From Bosea sp. F3-2 (GTDB lineage: Bacteria; Pseudomonadota; Alphaproteobacteria; Rhizobiales; Beijerinckiaceae): a stretch of 64,000 nucleotides of DNA. The notes beneath the pieces were generated by a model, which was given only the letters and a program-made list of their open reading frames with translations, was not told the origin of the DNA and ran no database searches. Position numbers and translations under genes: made by a program. This document shows positions 16,085 to 24,243 of this stretch, in pieces (within the stretch, counting starts at the first letter, position 1; every line of letters starts with the position of its first letter). The DNA lies in assembly GCF_008253865.1 (NCBI RefSeq), contig NZ_CP042331.1, positions 1,488,001 to 1,552,000 on the forward strand, in the 5' to 3' direction.

Positions 16085-17062
16085 CTAGCGCCAGCCCTTG
16101 CGATAGGCGCCGACCGTGCTCGTCTGCCCTTCCGCCATGGCCGCAAGGCCAGCTGCAGGCGGGCTGCGCCCCTCGTCGATCGCGGCAAGAATCTTGCGGA
16201 AGGAGCGCACCACCCCCGCGATGTAGGCCCGGCCGCGCTGGCGGCCCTCGATCTTGAATGCGGTCACCCCCGCATCGCGCAGCGCCGGCAGCATCACGGC
16301 GGCATCCAGGCTGACGGGCTCCTCGAAGATGTAGCCGGAGCCCTTGGGCGTGGCGAAGCGGCCCTTGCACAGGGTTGGATAACCCGCCGGCTCGTCCTTG
16401 CCGAAGCTGTTGATGGTGAAACCGCCCAGGGTGGAGACGATGCGCCCGTCACGCTCGGCATAGGCAACGTGGCTTGCCGGAGAACAGACACCGTTCATGT
16501 TCGGCGACTGGCCGGTGGCGTAGGAGGAGAGCGAGCAACGCCCCTCCTCCATCACGCACAGCCCGCCGAAGACGAAGACCTCCGTCTCGCAGGGGCTCTC
16601 CCGCACGATCGAGGCGATCTCCATCACGTTGAGCACGCGCGGCAGCACGACGCGGCGCGCGCCGAAGCTCTCGGCATAGAAGCGGATCGCGTCGGGATTG
16701 GCCGCGCCGGCCTGCACCGAGACATGGAGCCTCTGGCCGGGATGCCGGCGATGCGCATAGTCGAGCGTCGCAAGATCGGCCAGGATCAAGGCGTCGGCCC
16801 CGGCCGCCACGGCGTCGTCGATCGCCGCTTGCCAGAGCCCGAACGCGCCGGCACGCGCGAAAGTGTTGATCGCGACCAGCACCTTGACGCCATGCCGATG
16901 GGCGAAAGCGATGCCCTTGCGCAGTTCGTCACGCGAGAAATTGAGGCCGGGGAAATTGCGGGCATTGGTCTCGTCGCGAAAGCCGCAATAGACCGCGTCC
17001 GCTCCCGCCTCGACGGCAGCTTCGAGACTAGCCGGCGTCCCGGCCGGGCAGATCAGCTCCAC
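16085..17062 (-). CDS. ubiU: UbiU, O2-independent ubiquinone hydroxylation subunit
   Basis: A 325-residue U32-family protein starting at GTG 17062 behind a full CAGGAGG ribosome site; the frame is open further up but that part overlaps ubiT and has no family match. Cysteines C169, C176, C193 and C232 fall where the [4Fe-4S] ligands of E. coli UbiU are reported. The N-terminus ELICPAGTPASLEAAVEAGA is typical. Start and ubiT stop overlap by 10 bp, so translation is coupled. Confidence 0.94.
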   Translation of the reverse strand: MELICPAGTPASLEAAVEAGADAVYCGFRDETNARNFPGLNFSRDELRKGIAFAHRHGVKVLVAINTFARAGAFGLWQAAIDDAVAAGADALILADLATLDYAHRRHPGQRLHVSVQAGAANPDAIRFYAESFGARRVVLPRVLNVMEIASIVRESPCETEVFVFGGLCVMEEGRCSLSSYATGQSPNMNGVCSPASHVAYAERDGRIVSTLGGFTINSFGKDEPAGYPTLCKGRFATPKGSGYIFEEPVSLDAAVMLPALRDAGVTAFKIEGRQRGRAYIAGVVRSFRKILAAIDEGRSPPAAGLAAMAEGQTSTVGAYRKGWR

Positions 17063-17604
17063 GTCCGGCCTCCTGAGGCGGCGGGTAGCGATTGCAGCTG
17101 TCTGCGAACAGTCTCGCTCAGCCGTCGGCCCAGCGGGCCGAGGTGGCCGAAGAGCACGGCTCCGAAATCGATCCGCGCATCGTCGATCGCATTGCGCAGG
17201 GCGAGCGCAGCGGCGACATCGCCCTCGACCCAGAGCACGCGCGAGAAGAACAGCGCATCGCCGTCGAGCGTGCCCTCCGCCATGCCGACGAGCCCCGCCA
17301 GCGGCCCGCGGATGCTGGCGTCGAGACCGGCCGGAAGAGTCCGCACAGCCCGGACCCGCGGATGGCGCGGCTTCGGCTCGAGGACGAAGGCGAACGGCAG
17401 GTCGGTCGGATCGATGCCGAAGCGCTTGTTCGCATGCTCCCCGAGGCGGCCGTAAAGATCGGGGTGCAATCTGCCGATCCGAGCGAGCATCAGCGCCAGC
17501 GCCGGCTGCAGCGGCGCAAGCGGCAATGGCGCGACGGCGCGCGCCAGCCATGGCGGCAGCACCGGCGGAATCGCCGGTAGCTCGGTCATCTGTGGATCCG
17601 ACAT
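17053..17604 (-). CDS. ubiT: UbiT, SCP2-domain quinone accessory factor
   Basis: A 183-residue protein with an SCP2 sterol-carrier-like lipid-binding domain (about residues 40-160), ending in the GHLGPLGRRLSETVRRQLQ helix. Position in front of ubiU and ubiV identifies it as UbiT (YhbT family), which is needed for anaerobic ubiquinone synthesis and binds isoprenoid intermediates. First gene of the operon; a TTG-N8-CAA box lies 46 bp upstream, shared with divergent ubiD. Confidence 0.88.
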   Translation of the reverse strand: MSDPQMTELPAIPPVLPPWLARAVAPLPLAPLQPALALMLARIGRLHPDLYGRLGEHANKRFGIDPTDLPFAFVLEPKPRHPRVRAVRTLPAGLDASIRGPLAGLVGMAEGTLDGDALFFSRVLWVEGDVAAALALRNAIDDARIDFGAVLFGHLGPLGRRLSETVRRQLQSLPAASGGRTWS

Positions 17605-17649
17605 CGATCACCTCCAGAACCGAGACTAGGCTGGAAGGAGAAGCGCTCA

Positions 17650-17663
17650 TTGCTCTGGCGCAA
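17650..17663. promoter_or_regulatory. NnrR/FNR-type box in ubiT-ubiD divergent promoter
   Basis: TTGCTCTGGCGCAA, one base from TTGCG-N4-CGCAA on the left arm, stands almost midway between ubiT (46 bp) and ubiD (50 bp). Activation from -41.5 in both directions would give leaders of about 11 and 16 nt, so one dimer could serve both operons. Confidence 0.68.
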
Positions 17664-17713
17664 AGACGGCCGCGATTGCAACGGCCCATGGTCCGGCAAC
17701 CGGAGCCCCTGCC

Positions 17714-19234
17714 TTGCCGATCCGCACCCTGCCCCGCTTTCGCGATCTCAGTGCCTTTCTCACCCATCTTGATGCAGCCGGGCAGCTGAGGCGTATCGCC
17801 GAGCCGGTCAGCGTCGTCCACGAGATCACCGAGATCCACCGGCGCGTCATCGCGGACGAGGGGCCGGCACTGCTGTTCGAACGCCCCCTGCAGCCGGACG
17901 GCTCGGTTTCGTCCATGCCGCTGCTGACCAATCTCTTCGGCACGGTCGAACGCGTCGCCTGGGGCCTTGGGATCGAGCGCGAAAACCTGTCCGCCTTCGG
18001 CCGAACGCTCGCCGAACTGCGCGAACCGCGACCGCCGCGGGGACTCGCGGAGGCGTGGAAGTCGTTGCCGCTGGCCCGCGCCGCCCTGTCGATGCGACCG
18101 CGCGAGATCAGACGCGCACCGGTGCAGGAGCGGATCTTCCGAGGCGACGCGATCGACCTGACGGCGCTGCCGGTCCAGCTCTGCTGGCCGGGCGAAGCTG
18201 CGCCGCTGATCACCTGGCCGCTGGTGCTGACGGCGCCGCCCGAGCCTTCGCTCCATGATGAAGGCAATCTCGGCGTCTACCGTATGCAGGTGCTCGGCCG
18301 CGACCGCGCCATCCTGCGCTGGCTGGCCCATCGCGGCGGCGCCCGCCACCATCAGCAATGGCACCGGCTCGGCCGTGACATGCCGGTCGCGGTCGTGATC
18401 GGCGCCGACCCGGCGACGATCCTGTCGGCCGTGCTGCCGCTGCCGGAAACCGTCCCGGAGCTGCGCTTCTCCGGCCTGCTGCGCGGCGAGCGGCCGGCGC
18501 TGGTCCCCTGCGTCAGCATCCCGCTCGCCGTCCCCGCCGAAGCCGAGATCGTGATCGAGGGCCTGGTCTCACCTGACGAGACGGCGCCGGAAGGACCGTT
18601 CGGCGACCATACCGGCTACTACAATGCGGTCGAGCCCTTCCCGGTGATGCGCGTGACCGCGGTGACGATGCGACGGGCGCCGCTCTATCTCTCGACCTTC
18701 ACCGGCCGGGCGCCGGACGAGCCCTCACGCATCGGCGAGGCGCTCAATGTCCTGTTCCTGCCGCTGCTGCAGCGGCAGTTTCCCGAGGTGGTCGACGTCT
18801 GGCTGCCGCCGGAGGCCTGTTCCTACCGAATCGCCGTCGTAGCCATCGCCAAACGCTATCCGGGACAGGCGCGGCGGCTGATGCTCGGCCTGTGGTCGCT
18901 GCTGCCGCAGTTCAGCTACACAAAGCTCGTCATTATCGTCGATGGCGACATCGACCCGCGCGACTGGGCGCAGGTGATGTGGGCGGTCGCGACCCGGTCC
19001 GATGCGAGCCGCGATCTCGTCACGCTTTCCGATACCCCGATCGACTATCTCGACTTCGCCTCGCCGAAGCCGGGCCTGGGCGGCAAGCTCGGCATCGACG
19101 CCACCAACAAGCTGCCGCCGGAGACCGAGCGGGAATGGGGCCGGCCGATGGCCATGGATCCGCAGGTCATGGCCCGCATCGATACGCTCTGGCCCTCGCT
19201 CGGGCTCACGCCGGCTTCCGGAAGCTCTCGATGA
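17714..19234 (+). CDS. ubiD: UbiD-family prenylated-FMN decarboxylase
   Basis: A 506-residue UbiD-type decarboxylase, which removes the carboxyl group from the polyprenyl-4-hydroxybenzoate intermediate with the prenylated FMN made by UbiX. Family signs are FRDLSAFLTHLDAAGQLRRI at the start, the catalytic-region stretch TAPEGPFGDHTGYYN, and VATRSDASRDLV. The best start is TTG 17714, since no ATG or GTG fits. ubiX overlaps the stop (ATGA). Confidence 0.9.
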   Translation: MPIRTLPRFRDLSAFLTHLDAAGQLRRIAEPVSVVHEITEIHRRVIADEGPALLFERPLQPDGSVSSMPLLTNLFGTVERVAWGLGIERENLSAFGRTLAELREPRPPRGLAEAWKSLPLARAALSMRPREIRRAPVQERIFRGDAIDLTALPVQLCWPGEAAPLITWPLVLTAPPEPSLHDEGNLGVYRMQVLGRDRAILRWLAHRGGARHHQQWHRLGRDMPVAVVIGADPATILSAVLPLPETVPELRFSGLLRGERPALVPCVSIPLAVPAEAEIVIEGLVSPDETAPEGPFGDHTGYYNAVEPFPVMRVTAVTMRRAPLYLSTFTGRAPDEPSRIGEALNVLFLPLLQRQFPEVVDVWLPPEACSYRIAVVAIAKRYPGQARRLMLGLWSLLPQFSYTKLVIIVDGDIDPRDWAQVMWAVATRSDASRDLVTLSDTPIDYLDFASPKPGLGGKLGIDATNKLPPETEREWGRPMAMDPQVMARIDTLWPSLGLTPASGSSR

Positions 19235-19818
19235 ACCGGCCGGTGCGCGTCGTCGTCGGGATCAGCGGAGCCTCCGGCGCGGCGATCGGGCTCCGGGTGC
19301 TGGAATTGCTGGCCGAAGCCCGCCTGATCGAGACTCATCTGGTGATCTCGCCGGCGGCGGAGCGGACGCTCGCAACCGAGATCGGCCCGGACGCTCCGGC
19401 GCGAGCGCGAGCGCTGGCCTCCTGCTGCCATGACCATCGCGACATCGGCGCCAGCATCGCCAGCGGCTCCTTCCGCACTGCCGGAATGATCGTCGCGCCC
19501 TGCTCGATGCGCAGCCTCAGCGCCATCGCCTACGGACAGCTCGGCGACCTGCTGGCGCGCGCCGCCGACGTCCAGCTCAAGGAACGGCGCCGGCTGGTGC
19601 TGCTGGTGCGCGAAAGCCCGCTGCATCTCGGCCATCTGCGCGCCATGGTGCAGGTCACGGAATATGGCGCCATCATCGCCCCACCCGTCCCGGCCTTCTA
19701 TCTGCGGCCTCGCAACGTCGCGGAGATCATCGACCAGATCGCTCGGCGCGCCATCGGCCTGCTGGACCTCGGCGTCGAGACGCCAGTGCCGGCCGAATGG
19801 CATGGCGACGATGACTGA
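19231..19818 (+). CDS. ubiX: UbiX-family flavin prenyltransferase
   Basis: A 195-residue flavoprotein that attaches a dimethylallyl group to FMN, supplying the UbiD cofactor. It starts with VRVVVGISGASGAAIGLRVL, has the GMIVAPCSMRSLSAIAYG loop, and ends with the LVLLVRESPLHLGHLRAM and EIIDQIARRAIGLLDL segments. ATG at 19231 overlaps the ubiD stop by four bases, so the pair is coupled. Confidence 0.94.
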   Translation: MNRPVRVVVGISGASGAAIGLRVLELLAEARLIETHLVISPAAERTLATEIGPDAPARARALASCCHDHRDIGASIASGSFRTAGMIVAPCSMRSLSAIAYGQLGDLLARAADVQLKERRRLVLLVRESPLHLGHLRAMVQVTEYGAIIAPPVPAFYLRPRNVAEIIDQIARRAIGLLDLGVETPVPAEWHGDDD

Positions 19819-19832
19819 AACGGCTTTGAGCC

Positions 19833-19982
19833 GATTTCGATCAGATTGAACCACGCGAGCCGTCATTGCGAGGAGCGGAGCGACGAAGCAATCCAGGGGC
19901 ACTGGGTGAGACGTTCAACCCAGTCCCCCTGGATTGCTTCGCTGCGCTCGCAATGACGGTGAGGTTGATCGAAAATGCTCTA
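19833..19982. repeat. Inverted-repeat intergenic element
   Basis: GTCATTGCGAGGAGCGGAGC and the complementary arm around 19937-19959, with outer arms GATTTCGATCAG / GTTGATCGAAAA, form a long fold-back between converging ubiX and hemN. It resembles the element at 46893 closely and may work as a bidirectional terminator or transcript end structure. Confidence 0.7.
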
Positions 19983-21323
19983 GACGGCCCGGCTATAGCG
20001 GCGCGGCGACTGTTCGACATGGGCATCGAAGACCGACGCCACCTTGCGCACGAACAGGCGCGCATTCTCCGGGAGGAGCACGCGGCTACCGTCGAAGTCG
20101 ATCACGCCATCCGACGCCAACTGGTCAAGGGCGCGTAACGCGGGAGCGAGGACCTGCGGATCGACCGGATGCCGTGCGCAGACTGCATCGATATCGACCG
20201 CGAGATCGCACATCACGCGCTCGATCAGTTCGGCCCGCAGGCGGTCCTCGGCGCTCAGGCGATAACCCCTGGCGGTAGGCAGCACATTGTCGGCGATGCG
20301 CTCCGCATAGCGGCCGATGACCACCTCGTTCTGGACATAGCCCTGCGGCAAACGCCCGATCGCCGACGCCCCGAAGCCGATCAGCGCCTCGCAGGGATCG
20401 GTGGTGTAGCCCTGGAAATTGCGGTGGAGCCGGCCTTCCGGCAGCGCCCGGGCCATCGCGTCGTCCGGCCGGGCGAAATGATCGAGCCCGATGCGGACAT
20501 AGCCCGCCGCGGCGAGCCTACGCGCCATCGCCTCCGCCTGCTCGTGCCGCGCTTGCCCGTCGGGCAGGTCCTCAGTGGCGATCCGGCGCTGGTGCTTCTT
20601 GAATTCCGGCACATGGGCGTAGCCGAAGATCGAGAAGCGGTCGGGCCGCATCGCCAGACATTGCTCGACGGTGTCGAGGCAGGATTGCAGCGTCTGCTTC
20701 GGCAGGCCGTAGATCAGGTCAAAGCTGACGGCGCGGACTCCCGCCTCGCGCAAGCCCGTGACAACGGCGGCGGTCTGCTCGACGCTCTGGATGCGGTTGA
20801 TCGCCTTCTGCACGGCGGGGTCGAAGCTCTGCACCCCGAGGCTCGCGCGGTTGACGCCGGCCGCCGCCAGGGCGGTCGTCATCGCAGGCTCAAGGCGGCG
20901 TGGATCGATTTCGACCGCAATCTCGGCGTCGGGATGAACAGCGAAATGCTGGCGCAGCAGCCCGACAAGCGCGACGAAATCCGCCGGCTCGAGGATCGTC
21001 GGCGTGCCGCCGCCAAAATGGACGTGACGCACATCGACCGGTGCGGACAAATGCTCGGCGACCAGAGCGATTTCCCCGCGCAGCGCAGCGAGATAGTCGA
21101 TGATCGGGCCGTTTCGCAGCGCCACCGTGGTGTGACAACCGCAATACCAGCACATCGAGCGGCAGAACGGCACATGCAGATAGAGAGACGTCGTCGTTCC
21201 CGCCGCAAGCGCCTTCAGCCACTTCGCATAGGACGGCCCGTCCACTTCTGCGTGAAAGTGCGGAGCTGTCGGATAGCTGGTGTAGCGCGGAAGCCGCTCG
21301 TCTCGATATGGTGTGGCCTGCAT
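19980..21323 (-). CDS. hemN: Oxygen-independent coproporphyrinogen III oxidase
   Basis: A 447-residue radical-SAM enzyme that converts coproporphyrinogen III to protoporphyrinogen IX without oxygen, keeping heme synthesis going during denitrification. The cluster motif is C54-RSM-C58-WY-C61-G-C63, and VHFGGGTPTI follows. HemN rather than HemW is supported by the N-terminal RYTSYPTAPHF, by CGC after the cluster and by full length. An NnrR-type box is 64 bp upstream. It converges with ubiX across an inverted-repeat element. Confidence 0.95.
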   Translation of the reverse strand: MQATPYRDERLPRYTSYPTAPHFHAEVDGPSYAKWLKALAAGTTTSLYLHVPFCRSMCWYCGCHTTVALRNGPIIDYLAALRGEIALVAEHLSAPVDVRHVHFGGGTPTILEPADFVALVGLLRQHFAVHPDAEIAVEIDPRRLEPAMTTALAAAGVNRASLGVQSFDPAVQKAINRIQSVEQTAAVVTGLREAGVRAVSFDLIYGLPKQTLQSCLDTVEQCLAMRPDRFSIFGYAHVPEFKKHQRRIATEDLPDGQARHEQAEAMARRLAAAGYVRIGLDHFARPDDAMARALPEGRLHRNFQGYTTDPCEALIGFGASAIGRLPQGYVQNEVVIGRYAERIADNVLPTARGYRLSAEDRLRAELIERVMCDLAVDIDAVCARHPVDPQVLAPALRALDQLASDGVIDFDGSRVLLPENARLFVRKVASVFDAHVEQSPRRYSRAV

Positions 21324-21386
21324 GGTGCGGCTCCGATGGACCGTTCAATCGAGCCCTTGTTTTAGCCGCCAGCGCGATCCTCTTCT

Positions 21387-21400
21387 TTGACATGCTGCAA
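21387..21400. promoter_or_regulatory. NnrR/FNR-type box upstream of hemN
   Basis: TTGACATGCTGCAA fits TTG-N8-CAA, 64 bp before the hemN start, matching the spacing at nirK, pazurin and the DUF2249 module. FNR-like regulators such as FnrN commonly control hemN in rhizobia, so either regulator could bind. Confidence 0.62.
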
Positions 21401-21468
21401 ACACGCGCCGTGCCGGCCGCCTTCCAAGCGCAGGTCGAGCCAACGCCTGCCCCGCATGGCCGCCGCCA

Positions 21469-22398
21469 TCAGTCGAATCTCCCTGAATGTCCGGCCTTGT
21501 CGGCGGGTCCCAGCTCCTGCGCTGCAACCGTCCGTACCGCCTGTGTGAGTTGGTCGAGCAGCCGCGCCGCCAATCGTGTGCGCTGCCAGTACAGCGCAAC
21601 CCCGATCCGCTTTTGCGGTGGCAGCTCGATCAGGCGACCAGCGGCAACCAGCGGGCTCGCGAGAGGCACAGGGGCCATTGACCATCCCAGCCCGGCAAGC
21701 GTCATATCCAGCATGCCCTGGGTCGATGGCGTCCAATGAATGGGCGGCGAGATCGTCGCTCCCCATGCCTCCCGCGCCCATCGCGACTGCAATTCATCGC
21801 GACGATCGAAGCGCATCATCGGAGCACGCTGCAGGCTCCCTGCATCGACGCCCGCCGAGAAATGGCTGCTCACAAATGCCGGACTGGCCACCGCCAGGTA
21901 TTCGACGATGCCGAGCGGATGAATCTTGCAGCCGACGACGGGAGCCGGGTCGGCCGTCACCGCCGCCAGAACATCGCCGGTGCGAAGCCGCTCGGCGGTA
22001 TGGGCCTCGTCCTCCAGGACAAGATCGAGCAAGCCGCCGGTTTCAGTCGCGAATTGAGCTGCTGCCCTGGGGAACCATGTGCTGACGCTATCCGCATTGA
22101 CCGCGACCCGCACCGCATAGGGGCCGGTTTCCGGGCCAGCCGTCAGGCCGGGCAGAGCGCCGACGACCTCGGTTTCGAGGAGCCGGACCTGCTCGACATG
22201 GGCACAGAGCTTGGCGCCGATCTCCGTGGGGCGGCAGGGCGTGCCTCTCGTCAGCAGGATCGCTCCGAGCCGTTCCTCTAGGCCTTTCACACGTTGCGAG
22301 ACAGCCGACGGCGTAACGCCCAGCGCTGCCGCCGCCTTCTCGAAACTGCCTTCGCGTGCGACGGCGGCGACTGCCGCCAGCGCTTGATAGTCGAGCAT
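21469..22398 (-). CDS. argP: LysR-family regulator ArgP/LysG
   Basis: A 309-residue LysR-type regulator. The N-terminal helix-turn-helix reads MLDYQALAAVAAVAREGSFE, AAAALGVTPSAVSQRVKGLE, with the ERLGAILLTRG wing; this LDY...VSQRVK pattern is that of ArgP/LysG, which senses lysine and arginine. It is divergent from an LysE-type exporter, 68 bp apart, with an AT-rich promoter that should hold its operator. The pairing supports control of basic amino acid export. Confidence 0.9.
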   Translation of the reverse strand: MLDYQALAAVAAVAREGSFEKAAAALGVTPSAVSQRVKGLEERLGAILLTRGTPCRPTEIGAKLCAHVEQVRLLETEVVGALPGLTAGPETGPYAVRVAVNADSVSTWFPRAAAQFATETGGLLDLVLEDEAHTAERLRTGDVLAAVTADPAPVVGCKIHPLGIVEYLAVASPAFVSSHFSAGVDAGSLQRAPMMRFDRRDELQSRWAREAWGATISPPIHWTPSTQGMLDMTLAGLGWSMAPVPLASPLVAAGRLIELPPQKRIGVALYWQRTRLAARLLDQLTQAVRTVAAQELGPADKAGHSGRFD

Positions 22399-22466
22399 TA
22401 GTTTTCCTAAATCATCATAAGAGAATTTAGTTAGACTACATCGATATCCAAGCGCATCAAGCCCGC

Positions 22467-23093
22467 ATGACCAGCGCTCTTCTGCCTGCCTTCGCCAAGG
22501 GCTTTGCCCTCTCCGCCGGCCTCATCGTCGCCATCGGCGCCCAGAACATGTTCGTCCTCCGCCAGGGGCTGAAGCGGGAGCATGTTTGGCCCATCGTCCT
22601 CTTCTGCGCGGCGGCCGATGCCTGCCTGATCGTCGCGGGGGTGAGCGGCCTGGGCAGCGTGCTTGCGGTTGTTCCGGGATTGTCGCTGGCTCTCGGCCTT
22701 GGCGGAGCCGCCTTCCTGACCTGGTACGGCGTCTCGGCCCTGCGTCGGGCAGCCGGCCCAACCGCGCTCATCGTCGATCAGCAGGCGGCGGTCAGTCTCA
22801 GTGCCGCGCTTGCAGGCAGCGCGGCCTTCACCTTCCTCAACCCGCACGTCTACATCGACACCGTCATGCTGATGGGCGCCGTTGGGACGAGCCTGCCTCC
22901 AAGCGAGCGCACGCCATTCATGGTCGGAGCGGCGAGCGCGAGCTTCGCCTGGTTCGCATCGCTGGGGTTCGGCGCTCGCTTCCTGGCGCCGCTCTTCGCC
23001 AGGCCGGCAGCCTGGCGCATCCTGGATATCGCGATCGGCGTCTTGATGCTGGCGCTCGCCGCGAGCCTGGTTCGCGGCGCACTGGCGAGTTGA
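22467..23093 (+). CDS. LysE/ArgO-family amino acid exporter
   Basis: A 208-residue inner-membrane exporter with about six segments. Family signs are FAKGFALSAGLIVAIGAQNM at the N-terminus (the G-x-Q-N motif), AADACLIVAGVSG, and TFLNPHVYIDTVMLMGAVG. It likely exports lysine and/or arginine when ArgP senses excess. It is divergent from argP. Whether it is LysE or ArgO in specificity cannot be told from sequence alone. Confidence 0.92.
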   Translation: MTSALLPAFAKGFALSAGLIVAIGAQNMFVLRQGLKREHVWPIVLFCAAADACLIVAGVSGLGSVLAVVPGLSLALGLGGAAFLTWYGVSALRRAAGPTALIVDQQAAVSLSAALAGSAAFTFLNPHVYIDTVMLMGAVGTSLPPSERTPFMVGAASASFAWFASLGFGARFLAPLFARPAAWRILDIAIGVLMLALAASLVRGALAS

Positions 23094-23200
23094 CGAGCAA
23101 GATAGATCCAGCTCAGTCACCGGATCAGGATGATGCTGGCCGCCCTCGCCACGCGTCCCCAATCGATCCGGCACCAAGCCATGAGCGAGCGGAGCAGAAC

Positions 23201-24118
23201 ATGGCCGAAACTTCGATCTTTCGTGGACTCTCAGCCTTTCCACTGACACCGGCCGATGCCGACGGCGTGGTTGATACGGAAGCCTTTGCCCGCATGCTCG
23301 ATCGGCTCGTGGCGGCCGGGGTCGATTCCATTGCCGTGCTGGGCAGCACCGGCACCTACGCCTATCTGGAGCGGAGCGAGCGATCGCGCGCGCTGGCAGC
23401 AGCCGTCGAGACCGTCGCGGGCCGCGTCCCGTTAATTGCCGGCATCGGCGCCATGCGAACCTCATGGGTGCGGGAGCTCGCCGGAAATGCCGAGCGCATG
23501 GGAGCTGACGGGCTGCTGCTGGCTCCGGTCTCGTACACACCGCTCACGCAGGACGAGGTCTTCGGCCAATTCGAAGCGGTCTCGACCACATCCGGCCTGC
23601 CGATCTGCATCTACAACAATCCCAGCACGACCCATTTCACCTTCTCGGCAGAGCTGATCGGGCGCCTCTCCAGATTGGCGAACATCGCCGCGATCAAAAT
23701 GCCGCTTCCCGCGGACGGAAACTTCGAAGGCGAAATCGGTCTGCTGCGATCGTCCTGCCAGCACGGGATAACCGTCGGATATAGCGGCGATTGGGGCGCG
23801 GCCTCGGCGCTTCTCGCCGGCGCGGATGCCTGGTACAGCGTCGTCGCCGGCCTTCTGCCGGCCGCCGCCCTGCGTTTGACGCGCGCCGCGATCGCCGGCG
23901 ACCATGACGCAACTCACGCTGCCAATGCCGCTTTCGAGCCGCTCTGGTCGCTGTTTCGCGCCCATGGCAGCCTGCGCGTGATGTATCTGATCGCGGATCA
24001 GCTCGGACTTCAGCCCGGAGCACCGCCATTGCCCATCCAGCCCCTCGCCGGCTCCGTCGGCAAAGTGGTCGAGGGCGCACTTCAGCTTATCGAGAGATCT
24101 GCTGCGATCGGGAACTGA
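23201..24118 (+). CDS. Dihydrodipicolinate synthase/NAL-family aldolase
   Basis: A 305-residue TIM-barrel class I lyase. The Schiff-base lysine is K166 (IAAIKMPLP) and the active-site tyrosine Y138 (ICIYNNPSTTHF); GSTGTYAYLE takes the place of the usual G-T-T-G-E motif, so this is unlikely to be true DapA. It may act on a 2-keto acid or related substrate. ATG at 23201 is chosen for family length. It follows the lysE-type gene by 107 bp and may be read with it. Confidence 0.85.
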   Translation: MAETSIFRGLSAFPLTPADADGVVDTEAFARMLDRLVAAGVDSIAVLGSTGTYAYLERSERSRALAAAVETVAGRVPLIAGIGAMRTSWVRELAGNAERMGADGLLLAPVSYTPLTQDEVFGQFEAVSTTSGLPICIYNNPSTTHFTFSAELIGRLSRLANIAAIKMPLPADGNFEGEIGLLRSSCQHGITVGYSGDWGAASALLAGADAWYSVVAGLLPAAALRLTRAAIAGDHDATHAANAAFEPLWSLFRAHGSLRVMYLIADQLGLQPGAPPLPIQPLAGSVGKVVEGALQLIERSAAIGN

Positions 24119-24243
24119 CTTCGCGCCCAAAAAAGGACGTTGGCCGGTAGCCGCCGTGCTCCCGGTGCATCGTCCGCCGCAGCGACTGGTCAGCCCGTGG
24201 TCCCGAAATTGCGCCTTCGTCTCGCAGCCGCTTCGAGGTTCGT

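Noticed and set aside
15860..17455. 531-codon plus-strand frame opposite ubiV/ubiU/ubiT
   Set aside because: The minus strand holds well-defined family proteins with conserved cysteines; the plus frame is low-complexity antisense.
16085..18364. UbiU extended to 759 codons
   Set aside because: The first 430 codons overlap ubiT and ubiD antisense; GTG 17062 behind CAGGAGG gives the exact family length.
21324..21468. Small plus-strand frame between hemN and argP
   Set aside because: It overlaps the hemN promoter box and the ends of both genes and shows no coding features.
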